Below, piece by piece: positions 35,521 to 44,825 of a DNA stretch of 58,506 nt (position 1 is its first letter; every line of letters begins with the position of its first letter). The notes beneath the pieces were generated by a model that saw only the letters and a list, made by a program, of their open reading frames with translations, ran no database searches and was not told where the DNA came from. Origin of the DNA: CAYQZD01 sp964421875 (lineage in GTDB: Bacteria; Electryoneota; Tariuqbacteria; Tariuqbacterales; Tariuqbacteraceae); the NCBI GenBank assembly GCA_964421875.1, contig CAYQZD010000008.1, positions 1 to 58,506 of the forward strand, written 5' to 3'. The position numbers were made by a program, and so were the translations under genes.

Positions 35521-37545
35521 CTATTTTAGAAGGAGAATTCTCGCGCTTAATTTCATTTCCTCTGCCTGTAAAACGCAAAAATATATTCCCGAACTCAATC
35601 CCTCTCCATCGAATACCGCGGTATGACTGCCCGCCGGAATTTTCCCTTCGTGCAAAACCACCACTTCCCGGCCTTTGACATCATAAACCGCGAGCTTGAT
35701 TTGACTTGCATCTCGCAGCTCGAACCTCGCGACTGTTGAGGCGTTGAAGGGATTGGGGGAAGCTGTAAGATTTGTGATTTGTGATTGTCGATTTGTGATT
35801 GGTGAATCATCGTCGAACCAGCCATAGCAATCCCAACCCATATAGTCATTGATAACACCTTCACCTAACAATTTGATAAAATGGAATTTGTCCTGACCCA
35901 CCACCGAATTAGGATACTCCCCCACCCTGCCGATATAAGTGTAATAACCCGCCGGTGCGTATCCGGGCGCTGTTTGGGTCATCTCTCGTATGATAACCGC
36001 GCCCGGAGAGATATTCAGGTTCGACCGCAGCATCAACGGTCCATAAACACTTCCATTGGGGAGGATGACATCGGTCCAGGCATCGAAGGTTATAGCGCCG
36101 CCGGTGGTGTTCCTAACGGAAATATCCGAGGAAAAACTGCCGCCGCCGGAGTGAATTCGGATGGGAGGATTGAGGGGATTCAAACTTAAGGCTAACCGTT
36201 GATAGAAGTGATACGCGCCGATATCGGCGATAGTGCTGTCAGGGTCGAAGGGATCAATGGGATCGCCGGCGTCGACGCAGGGTGAACCGGCTGTCAAGTG
36301 GAAAGCGGAATCACCAATGATTGAATAAAAGAGCGGATCTGCGAAGATGTTATAATATACATCGCAGGAGTCTCCGTTCGCGTTTATGGTCGAAATCACT
36401 CCCAGAGGCGAAGGAACATTGCCGGTGAAATCACCGCCTTGATTGTCATAGTAATCTCCATAGGAAATATCCGCCGAGGAGGAATAGCCGAAGTGAACGC
36501 CGCCGAATCCGTTGTTTCCAGTGACAATTGAATTAACCGTTGTGATATCGGAGAAAGGTGCGCAGTAAATTCCTCCGGCGGCGCCGCCTGCGGTATTTTC
36601 GCTGACGGTGCAATTGCTAAGGCTCGGTTCGGAAGCTTCGAAATGGAGCCCGCCGCCTTCAAGCGCAAAATTATAACTAACGACGCAGCGTTCCATACGG
36701 ATTCTGGATTCGCTGGTATAGATTCCGCCGCCGGAATGCCCCGGAGCCGAATTCCCGGTGATGACGCAGGAATCGAGGGAAGGGCTGCTCATCTTAAAGC
36801 AGTAGATACCGCCGCCGCTTCCGTCGCAGGAATTATTGCCGATGAGACATTTTATGATGGTCGGATTAGCAAAAACTCCGCATAAAATCCCTCCGCCCAT
36901 AGAGATGGCGGAGTTTCCGCTGATATCGCAACCTATGATAACGGTGTTGGCTTCAGTGCAGCATATCCCGCCCCCGATGTGAGCGGCGTTCCGCTGAATA
37001 ACACAGTTGGAAATCACCCCGCCGGGGCTGTAACAGTCGATACCCCCTCCCCCTCCGGCAGTATTGCCTTCAATGACGCAGTTATCAATAACCGGCCGGG
37101 AATAATCCTCCCAGGCGATTGCGCCGCCGCCGCTAACCGCTGAATTGCCGTTGAAATAGCAATTGGACACCACCGGACTGGATTGTACGATATATATCCC
37201 GCCACCGCGGCTGCCATAGCCATTGATAATGCTGAAACCGGTCAGAATGGAATTGGAATCTTCCCTGCTGTGAAAATAGAAACCCCGTCCCAGACTGTCG
37301 CAATCGATGATACAACTGTCGGGTCCGTTTTCCGACATCACCACTATCGCCCGGCCGTTGAAATCGATATCCCGGTTGCCGGTTCCGGTGTAAATCCCGT
37401 TTGCCACCAGCACCGTGTCGCCGTTTCCGGCGGCGTTAATCCCCGCCTGGATGGTGGGGTATTGGGCGGGCACACGGATGACATTTGCGTTGACGATCTG
37501 AGTTATAAAAGTCAGAATAGTAAACAGCGCAAGCAGCTTTCTCAT
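35521..37545 (-). CDS. Secreted beta-helix protein with T9SS sorting domain
   Basis: 674 residues from the ATG at 37543-37545, chosen because GGAGG lies five bases upstream and the signal peptide (RKLLALFTILTFITQIVNA) follows directly. Residues about 25-390 form a right-handed beta-helix of about 13 coils (GGGIYC and ISGNSA repeats), starting with the VPAQYPTIQAGINAA entry motif and ending with NGDSCDVYYN. The pre-sorting module is at about 450-575 (DAWTDVILPNG, GWDCYGWFDDD), followed by a six-unit heptad hinge and the sorting domain (ASPNPFNAS to RILLLK). Closest relative in the window is 46722-48596. The fold suggests carbohydrate binding or cleavage, without identifiable catalytic residues. 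Confidence 0.93.
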   Translation of the reverse strand: MRKLLALFTILTFITQIVNANVIRVPAQYPTIQAGINAAGNGDTVLVANGIYTGTGNRDIDFNGRAIVVMSENGPDSCIIDCDSLGRGFYFHSREDSNSILTGFSIINGYGSRGGGIYIVQSSPVVSNCYFNGNSAVSGGGAIAWEDYSRPVIDNCVIEGNTAGGGGGIDCYSPGGVISNCVIQRNAAHIGGGICCTEANTVIIGCDISGNSAISMGGGILCGVFANPTIIKCLIGNNSCDGSGGGIYCFKMSSPSLDSCVITGNSAPGHSGGGIYTSESRIRMERCVVSYNFALEGGGLHFEASEPSLSNCTVSENTAGGAAGGIYCAPFSDITTVNSIVTGNNGFGGVHFGYSSSADISYGDYYDNQGGDFTGNVPSPLGVISTINANGDSCDVYYNIFADPLFYSIIGDSAFHLTAGSPCVDAGDPIDPFDPDSTIADIGAYHFYQRLALSLNPLNPPIRIHSGGGSFSSDISVRNTTGGAITFDAWTDVILPNGSVYGPLMLRSNLNISPGAVIIREMTQTAPGYAPAGYYTYIGRVGEYPNSVVGQDKFHFIKLLGEGVINDYMGWDCYGWFDDDSPITNRQSQITNLTASPNPFNASTVARFELRDASQIKLAVYDVKGREVVVLHEGKIPAGSHTAVFDGEGLSSGIYFCVLQAEEMKLSARILLLK
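35769..35810. repeat. Heptad array in cargo hinge (6 units)
   Basis: Units gatttgt, gatttgt, gattgtc, gatttgt, gattggt, gaatcat. They encode the hinge between the pre-sorting module and PNPFN of the 35521-37545 protein. Confidence 0.95.
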
Positions 37546-37580
37546 GTAAGCCTCCAAGGTGAGAATTTAGGCTATTCCGA

Positions 37581-38999
37581 TTACTTAATAAGCAATAACT
37601 TCCTGGTAAGGACTATGTTTTTCATACTCAATTGCACGAAATACACCCCGCTCGCCACCTCCGAGGCGTCCCACACCATCTGGTGCGTCCCGGCGGGATA
37701 GAAGCCTTGGGCGAGGACAGCGGCTTCGCGCCCGGATATATCGTAAACCGCCAGCGTCACATTACTTGCAGCTTGCAGCTTGAAGCTGAGAGCTGCACAA
37801 GTATTGAAGGGGTTGGGATAGGGCTGTTGAAGCGAGTTTGCAGCGGGTATTGTGTTATACGGTTTATCATCCACTCCGCTGGATTGGTCGAAATAGAGCG
37901 CTCCCATATCGGCGCGGGTGCTGTCGGGGTCGAGGGGGCTGGCGGGATTTCCCGCGTCGATGCAGGGGGAATGAGCGGTCAGGTGAAAATCGTTGGCGGA
38001 GGTGTCGGCGAACAAGGGGTCATCGGTGATATTGCCGATCCCAGGGAGCGGGACGGGGCAGCAAGTATAGTCGAAATTTGCGTTCCCCGACACATCGGGA
38101 TCGTGAAGTGAATGATTGCCGTAAATTATATTGTTATCGCCCTGGGCTGTACCTTCGACGACAAAGACACCGCCCCCACCCCCATAATAATTGTTGGTAG
38201 TATAGTTCTGGACTATGGTATTGTTATTGAGGGTAACGGTGGAACAAAAAACATCGATTCCTCCTCCACAATCGAAAGCGCTGTTATCGTAAATGAGATT
38301 ATGGGAAATGGTCACATTCGAGCTAAAGCAGCAGATACCTCCGCCGCCATAAGGCGCTCAACCCCCGCTGGTGGCTCGATTACGGGTGATGATGCAATTA
38401 TTGACGGTGGAGCTGCCGCACATATCGAAGTAAACTCCGCCGCCATTGCCCAATTCAGGCGCAGAATTATCTGTAATTATGCAATTATCGATGGTAACAT
38501 CCGCGTTGAAAACGTAGATACCACCGCCTTCAGGCCAACCCTCACAGTTGGAAACACGGCAGTTGGTAATGGAGACCGGAACGCTCTCGACATAGATTCC
38601 CCCCCCGAAAAAGCTCGTAAAGTAATGATAACAATGTTCAATTACACAGTAATCGAGAGAACTGGAGTCTGAAGCGCCCATAAGAAAACGGATACCGCGC
38701 CAGCGGTGTTCGTTCACCAGGTTCTGGCGGATGAACTTGATGCTGTCGTCGAAAGCGCCTTCGGCGTTCAAGCCGCCGTATATTTCCCATACATAACCGC
38801 CGATATGCTGAAATTCAGCGCCGGGCATTATCCACAAAGCGCTGTCCGCCGGAACCGATATATTCCCCTCCACAATGTAAATTCCCGGTCCAAGTGTGCC
38901 CGACTGCGGGCCGGAAATGCGTGTCTGAGCCCGCAGCGAAGAAAATGAGAAAGACAGGATAAAGGAAATTAAAGCTGTCGGCAGGATTTTGTCTTTCAT
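37581..38999 (-). pseudogene. Beta-helix T9SS cargo gene interrupted by an in-frame TGA
   Basis: The two halves, 38999-38358 and 38357-37581, are in the same reading frame. They are separated only by a TGA at 38358-38360 in a glycine-rich turn (ATSGG, stop, APYGGGG). Read through, the product would be 472 residues: signal peptide (SFSSLRAQ), LSGPxSGTLGPG-type entry, right-handed beta-helix, a PxxxDPDSTRADMG segment and a full sorting domain (YPYPNPFNT to KLLLIK). It lacks the pre-sorting module. TGA is a normal stop elsewhere here, so this is a nonsense mutation, an assembly error or, less likely, programmed readthrough. A single base change from GGA (Gly) explains it. GAGGTGA precedes the ATG at 38997-38999. 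As written, the product would be secreted but have no sorting signal. Confidence 0.85.
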
Positions 39000-39073
39000 T
39001 TTACATCACCTCGCCGGTGTTGATATGGTAAATAATTTATAGATTATCATTTAGAAAATATATTTCCTATGGT

Positions 39074-40927
39074 TTACTTCAACATAATCATCTTTTCTAC
39101 CGCGTTAATGTCCCTCCCGCTAAGCATCGCGAAATACACTCCGCTCGTCATCCCTGACGCGTCCCACACCGCCTGATATGTCCCGGCAGAGTAAAATCCC
39201 TCCGCCAACACCGCAACTTCCCGTCCCATAATGTCGTATATCGCCAGTTTAGTGTTACTTGCAGCTTGCAGCTTGAAGCTGAGATCTGCACAAGTATTGA
39301 AGGGGTTGGGATTTATCGAAAGTAATCTGAATCCTGAATCCTGAGTCCTGAATCCCTCTTCGTCTTCATCCCAACCGTAACAAGTCCAGCCAAGTCTACA
39401 ATTTAGTAACGCGTCACCGTCAAGCTTGGTTAGGGGAAAGCTGCTCTCTTCCCAAATTAAATCAGGGTATTCACCGACATATCCGACATAACGGTATTCT
39501 CCTGCTGGCGCTCTTGACGGAACGGATTGGGTTAAATTCCTAAACAATCTTCCGTTTGGCGCTAATGACAATTCCACAGGGCCAAGTAAAGTATTGGTCA
39601 GCCTTCCTGTAGGTAATACAGCATTAGTCCAAATATCCAAAAAAATAGTCTGCGTTTCAAGATTGACGAGAGATACATCGAATTGAAATGCGCCGCCGCC
39701 AGCGGGAATCTGCACCGGAGTTGTGGAAGGAGTCAGTGTAATCGTAACCTGCGGAACAATATCACTTCCGATACGAACCAAATAAACATCACCATTGTTT
39801 GCGCCATAGGAACCGGCTATAATGTAGCTTCCATCTACAACCTGCTGAATACAGTTGCCATGATCTCTGTTTATTCCGCCGAGATGTTTAGCCCAAAGCG
39901 AATCGCCGTTGGAATTGAATTTATACACACTTAACTGTCGGCTAAAACCGCTTATTTGGCTGGTTCCGGTTACAACGAAACCATCATCGAGCGTGGCGCA
40001 GATATAAGCCGCCTCCTCGATTTCGTCGCTGCCATATTGGCGGGTCCAGAGGACATCTCCCTGATAATTAGTCCTGATTAATAGTATATCCGGTAAAATG
40101 TGTACAGTGAAGTTAATGAATTGGGTATAACCCGCGATAACATACCCTTCTCCCGGAACCTCGCATACGCCGTGTCCGCTTTCCTGGGCGTTAAAATCGT
40201 AATTATATTTCCATAGCAGCCGACCATCGGCGCTCAGTTTCGCTAAGAAACAGTCATTATCGTCAATCGATTCTATGATAGAAATCCCGGTCATTATATA
40301 CCCGCCATCGAGAGTCTGCCGAATGCAATATGTATATTCACTCATTTCTTCATCTTCCCATCGGAAAGTCCACTGCACTTCCCCGGCGCTGTCCACCTTA
40401 ACAACATAAATATCAGCGATAATATTACTATCGGGTTCTATATCACCCGCTAAAATACATCCTCCGTCAGAGGTTATATCCATAGAACAGACTGATTCAT
40501 AGATAGGTGTTGCGTAGATTCTGGTCCAGAGCGTATCGCCTCGGGCGTCGGTCCTGATGAGATAAAAATCCGAACCACAGGGATTCATTATGTAGTTATA
40601 ACCTCCTATGAAATACCCTCCGTCCTGAGTCTCCCGCACATCGCAGGCTCGGGCGTCCCAGTCCCAGCCATAGTTTCGTGTCCACTGCGTATCACCGCTG
40701 GCGTTGAATTTAAGAAGGTAAAAATCCGATCTGGGATGTGTGACAATGCCAATACCATGCGCTCCGGCGACGATAAAACCGCCGTCGGAAGTCTGACGAA
40801 CGCAGTTACCCCGGTCACGGAGGGAATCGCCGATTACTCTGGTCCAAAGGGTATCGGGAGCAGGTTGCGCGAGCGCCATACCGGTGAACATTAATAATGG
40901 AAGCAAGCGTAAGATGAACCTGTTCAT
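39074..40927 (-). CDS. Secreted WTRxYG-repeat propeller with T9SS sorting domain (A)
   Basis: 617 residues. Signal peptide about 1-20 (FTGMALAQ). Residues about 24-395 consist of seven repeats of about 52 residues with the pattern QTxDGGYIxxG ... DxYLxKxDxxGDxxWTR, a beta-propeller type very common in FCB T9SS cargo. The pre-sorting module is at about 400-525 (LDIWTNAVLPTG, GWTCYGWDEDE), then a four-unit heptad hinge and the sorting domain (INPNPFNTC to KMIMLK). It is a close duplicate of the gene at 44826-46682 although two other cargo genes lie between them. AGAGG precedes the ATG. Function beyond surface display is unknown. Confidence 0.92.
   Translation of the reverse strand: MNRFILRLLPLLMFTGMALAQPAPDTLWTRVIGDSLRDRGNCVRQTSDGGFIVAGAHGIGIVTHPRSDFYLLKFNASGDTQWTRNYGWDWDARACDVRETQDGGYFIGGYNYIMNPCGSDFYLIRTDARGDTLWTRIYATPIYESVCSMDITSDGGCILAGDIEPDSNIIADIYVVKVDSAGEVQWTFRWEDEEMSEYTYCIRQTLDGGYIMTGISIIESIDDNDCFLAKLSADGRLLWKYNYDFNAQESGHGVCEVPGEGYVIAGYTQFINFTVHILPDILLIRTNYQGDVLWTRQYGSDEIEEAAYICATLDDGFVVTGTSQISGFSRQLSVYKFNSNGDSLWAKHLGGINRDHGNCIQQVVDGSYIIAGSYGANNGDVYLVRIGSDIVPQVTITLTPSTTPVQIPAGGGAFQFDVSLVNLETQTIFLDIWTNAVLPTGRLTNTLLGPVELSLAPNGRLFRNLTQSVPSRAPAGEYRYVGYVGEYPDLIWEESSFPLTKLDGDALLNCRLGWTCYGWDEDEEGFRTQDSGFRLLSINPNPFNTCADLSFKLQAASNTKLAIYDIMGREVAVLAEGFYSAGTYQAVWDASGMTSGVYFAMLSGRDINAVEKMIMLK
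39327..39354. repeat. Heptad array in cargo hinge (4 units)
   Basis: Units ctgaatc, ctgaatc, ctgagtc, ctgaatc, encoding part of the hinge before NPNPFN of the 39074-40927 protein. Confidence 0.95.
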
Positions 40928-40965
40928 TGGAAACCTCTAATTTCTTGAGTTCAAAATCTAATGTA

Positions 40966-42813
40966 TCACTTTAAGAGGAGTAATTTTTGAGTATTTATAG
41001 TTCGTCCCGCCTCCAACCGCGCAAAATACACCCCGCTCGCCATCTCCACCGCGTCCCACACCATCTGGTGCGTCCCGGCGGGATAATATCCCTCCGCCAA
41101 CACCGCCACTTCCTGTCCCATAATGTCGTATACTGCCAGTTTCACCTGACTCGCATCTCGCAACTCGAATCTCGCGACTGTAGAAGCGTTGAAGGGGTTG
41201 GGATTTATCGAAAGTAATCTGAATCCCGAATCCTGAATCCTGAATCCCTCTTTATCTTCATCCCAGCCGTAACAAGCCCAGCCCTGGTTATGCACGGGAG
41301 GGATTTCACCCGCCATTTTAACGAAGGGGAAACAGTCCCAATCGGAGACGCTGTCAGGGTAGATTCCAACCTTAGCAAAATAAGTATATTCTCCCAAAGG
41401 GGCATAGCCGGGGACTATCTGTGTCAACTCCCGCTGAATTACCGCGCCGGGTGAGAAGGTAATGGAATTCCTGAGAAGCAGCGGACTGTGAATCCCGCCG
41501 CCGGGCAGAATAACTTCCGTCCAGACATCGCAGGTGATAGGGTTTTGAGCATAGTTTTCAAGCGCGGCGTTGAAGCGGAAAATTCCGCCTCCGGCGGGGA
41601 CAACGATTGGCGGATTGACCGGAAGCAGGCTAATCACCACTCCCGGCGGCCCCACACTCTCCATCCTCGCCAACAGCAGGTCAACCGAAGAGACGCCGGC
41701 GGTAAGTCCGGTGATGATTAAGCCTCCGTCATCGGTTAAATCGATGGAATATACACCCTCGGAATAGCTTGTAGTTCGGGTGACAAAAGTGCTCCAGAGG
41801 GTGTCGCCGGCGGCGTCGGTTTTTTCCAGGCAGATGACATATCGCGGTTGTGGTTCGGTTAAGAAAGTCATACCGGCGACCAGAAATCCGCCGTCAGGAA
41901 TCTGTAGCGCATAGCCGCCGAATTCGACATAACCATAGCTTCGAATTCGGCTCCAGCAAATATTCCCCTGGCTGTCGGTTTTGGTCATAAAAAAGCCACT
42001 TAGATTGGGCCGGTCGGACCAGCCGCCGACAATATAGCCGCCATCAAGAGTCTGGCGCACCGTATTCAACACATCGCCTGGAAGGATGCGCATCCAGAGT
42101 GAATCCCCCTGAGCGTCGGTTTTCATCAGGAATGGGGTGCCCATCGGCGCGTAAGGATCTTCATCCAGAGCGCCGGCCACGATATAGCCCAAATCGGCGA
42201 TCTGTCGCACCGAATAAGCGCAGAAACGCGGATGTCCCTGATAGGTTCTGGTCCAGGTAGTGTTCCCGCCGGAGTCGAGCTTTATCAAATACATATCTCC
42301 GTAGGGGAGGACGCATTGAGAATTTCTGACGCCGCAGACAATGTATCCACCGTCATCGGTTTGCTGGATGTCGAAGGCGCAGTTTCTATCATAATCCGAA
42401 AATAATCGGGTCCAGAGGATATTACCGCGGCGGTCGGTTTTCATCACCAGCAGCGCGCCGTGGTACTGCCAGGTGTCTTCATTGGCTCCCCCGGCGATGA
42501 TGAATCCGCCGTCTAAAGTTTGCTGAACAGAATAGCCGCAGTCTCCTCCGGTATCCCCGAAGGTTTTAGTCCAGAGCGTATCGCCGAAGGCGTTAGTTCT
42601 TACCAGATATAGGTCCCAATCGTCGTTGACATCGGCGCGGGTCTGCCCCACCGCGATGAAACCGCCGTCGGCGGTCTGCTTGGCGGAGTAGCCGTATTCA
42701 TCGGAGAGTCCGCCGATGCCTTTAGTCCAAAGTGTATCCGGAGGCTGAAGCTGAGCTAATGTGGAAAGTGAGGTGAGAGCGACGCAGAGCAAAGATGTGT
42801 AAACCATCCTCAT
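40966..42813 (-). CDS. Secreted WTRxYG-repeat propeller with T9SS sorting domain (B)
   Basis: 615 residues. Signal peptide ends STLAQ. Residues about 25-390 hold seven propeller repeats like those of gene A (TADGGFIAVGQ, VRTNAFGDTLWTKTFG, QTLDGGYIVGG) but are only moderately similar in sequence. The pre-sorting module is at about 395-520 (DVWTEVILPGG, GWACYGWDEDK), then a four-unit heptad hinge almost the same as in A, and the sorting domain (INPNPFNAS to KLLLLK). ATG has GGAGGAG about seven bases upstream. The similar hinge and tail with a diverged propeller suggest that the C-terminal cassette has been exchanged between A and B. Confidence 0.92.
   Translation of the reverse strand: MRMVYTSLLCVALTSLSTLAQLQPPDTLWTKGIGGLSDEYGYSAKQTADGGFIAVGQTRADVNDDWDLYLVRTNAFGDTLWTKTFGDTGGDCGYSVQQTLDGGFIIAGGANEDTWQYHGALLVMKTDRRGNILWTRLFSDYDRNCAFDIQQTDDGGYIVCGVRNSQCVLPYGDMYLIKLDSGGNTTWTRTYQGHPRFCAYSVRQIADLGYIVAGALDEDPYAPMGTPFLMKTDAQGDSLWMRILPGDVLNTVRQTLDGGYIVGGWSDRPNLSGFFMTKTDSQGNICWSRIRSYGYVEFGGYALQIPDGGFLVAGMTFLTEPQPRYVICLEKTDAAGDTLWSTFVTRTTSYSEGVYSIDLTDDGGLIITGLTAGVSSVDLLLARMESVGPPGVVISLLPVNPPIVVPAGGGIFRFNAALENYAQNPITCDVWTEVILPGGGIHSPLLLRNSITFSPGAVIQRELTQIVPGYAPLGEYTYFAKVGIYPDSVSDWDCFPFVKMAGEIPPVHNQGWACYGWDEDKEGFRIQDSGFRLLSINPNPFNASTVARFELRDASQVKLAVYDIMGQEVAVLAEGYYPAGTHQMVWDAVEMASGVYFARLEAGRTINTQKLLLLK
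41219..41246. repeat. Heptad array in cargo hinge (4 units)
   Basis: Units ctgaatc, ccgaatc, ctgaatc, ctgaatc in the hinge of the 40966-42813 protein, the same unit as at 39327-39354. Confidence 0.95.
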
Positions 42814-43076
42814 CGGAATTCTCCTCCTGGGTATTCTAAATATTGTGCGGTATGTGGGGATTAATTAGCTGTTTCACCTTTCACCGCCGATTATAGTACA
42901 TTTAAAAACGCAATGTATGCACATCAGATACTATAAAATATATAATTTTCATATAAATAGTTTGAGGTGGTGATTATTAGCATAAAGTGCAAATATCGTG
43001 ACATTCGCTTTAGGAGACAGTGACTGAAATCATGCAAAAGCAGCGAACTCTGGGGTGAAGATTCCGGAGTGATTAA

Positions 43077-44755
43077 TTATCTTAAAAGCAGCAATTTTCG
43101 CGTTTTTTCCAATCCCCCTCCTTCTAACCTCGCAAAATACACCCCGCTCGCCACTTTAGACGCGTCCCATACCGCCTGATGCGTTCCGGCGGGATAATAT
43201 CCCTCCGCTAATAACGCCACTTTCCGCCCCGCGATGTCGTATATCGCCAGTTTAATATTACTTGCAGCTTGAAGCTTGAAGCTGAGAGCAGTCGAAGCGT
43301 TGAAGGGGTTGGGATAGGGCTGGTGAAGCGCACAGCTTTCGGGTATTTCTTCGGTAGCCGGGTGATTCACAGCAACAGTTTGATTGAAGCAGAAAGCTCC
43401 GATGTCGGCGACAGTGCTATCGGGGTCGAGAGGGCTGTTGGGGTCGCCGGCGTCGATGCAGGGGGAGCCGGCTTGCAGGTGATAGTCGCCCAGCATAGGA
43501 TTTACGAAAAGCGGGTCGCGGTAGAGATTATATAGTAGATGTCGCAGGAGTCGCCGTTGGCGTTGACGGTTCGGAGTCGCCCCAGCCAAACAGGGGCGAA
43601 TCCAAACAATATACCGCTATTGTCGTGGAAACAATTATGAGTTATGTTTTGCTCAGCAGCGGGGGATAATATTAAGCAGTATGCGCCGCTATTGTCAGCG
43701 AATACGGAATTACAAATCTCACCCCACTCGCAATCACCACAGATGGCGCTACAGTAGGGTGAGAAATTGGAAGTAATGGTGCAATTCAAAATGCGATAAC
43801 GACCAAAATAATCAAAAAAACATAATCCACCGACATATGGAGAGTAATTATGGTCAATCAGACATCTTTCAAAATCCGACCCTTCGCTGCGAAAGAATCC
43901 TGCTCCGCCTCGCGCGCCAGCGTAATTGTTATCAATACGGCAATCGGTGTAACTATCGACCGAATAACCACTGTAAATCCCTCCGCCGTTTGCCCCGGCA
44001 GTATTGAAACTGAAATGGCAATCGACAATATTTCCTTCGTTACCGCCTCTGTAATATATTCCCCCTCCGTCCTGACCGGCGGTGTTCCCGATTATTTCGC
44101 ACTCCGACAGATTTAAATCTGTTTGGCCACAGTAAATCCCACCTCCATTCATCGAGGCTGAGTTGTCAATGATTGCGCAGTGGACAATATCTATGCCTAT
44201 GGAAGAATAAAAAGGCTCGCCAGCACAGATTCCACCGCCGTAAACAGCGCTGTTGCCGCTTATTAAAGAATTAGTCACCCGGCATTCCAAATCGGCGCCA
44301 ATGTTCAAACCGCCGCCTTGCGTGGCGTGATTGCCGGTTATAGCGCAATTATCGATAGTCAAATAAATGGGATGTCCCATCACCGCGGTGCAGTCGCAGC
44401 CGCTGATGCGGCAATACTGTAATCTAACGGCGCGGCTGCAAAGCGAAGTTCCGCTTAAAAACAGCCCATTCCAGGATTGGATATTAGTGTTGGGAACAAA
44501 AATGACGCTGTCCTCGGCTGTCCCCCGGGCGAAAAGACTGCCCCCAGTGGAAACCTGGAGATTGAAAGGTCCGTCGAAACGGAGAACCGCTCCAGGATGG
44601 ATAATCAGAGTGTCTTCTTCTACCCAGATGTCGCCGTCCACAATGTAAGTGGTATCGACCAGTTCGCCGCTCAAACGGCCGGAAAGATGAATCTGGGGCG
44701 ATGCTGATACCGCGCAAAACGCGAACAAAACTGAGGCAATGACAATTCTGTTCAT
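43077..44755 (-). pseudogene. Beta-helix T9SS cargo gene with a frameshift
   Basis: The N-terminal part (44755 to about 43535) has a signal peptide (SVLFAFCAVSASPQ), an LSGRLSGEL entry and a right-handed beta-helix. It should continue NGDSCDIYYN but instead changes frame in a TATATA tract at 43528-43535. The C-terminal part (about 43530 to 43077) resumes in another frame with YRDPLFVNPMLGDYHLQAGSPCIDAG and a complete sorting domain (YPNPFNAS to KLLLLR). Removing two bases (AT), or adding one, restores YYNLYRDPLF, as in four paralogues. Full product would be about 558 residues. A dinucleotide slip in the TA run, or an assembly error, explains it. GGAGGAG precedes the ATG. As written, the product has no sorting signal. 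Confidence 0.87.
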
Positions 44756-44825
44756 TTTCTCCTCCGTTGTTTGACTGAATTCAGCAGTCTGTGAAACCTG
44801 CAGGCGTACAACTTAACATAATACT

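Noticed and set aside
38358..38360. TGA read as glycine or tryptophan (altered genetic code)
   Set aside because: TGA ends many other genes at sensible places, including two tight ATGA overlaps, so one mutation or an error is the simpler explanation.
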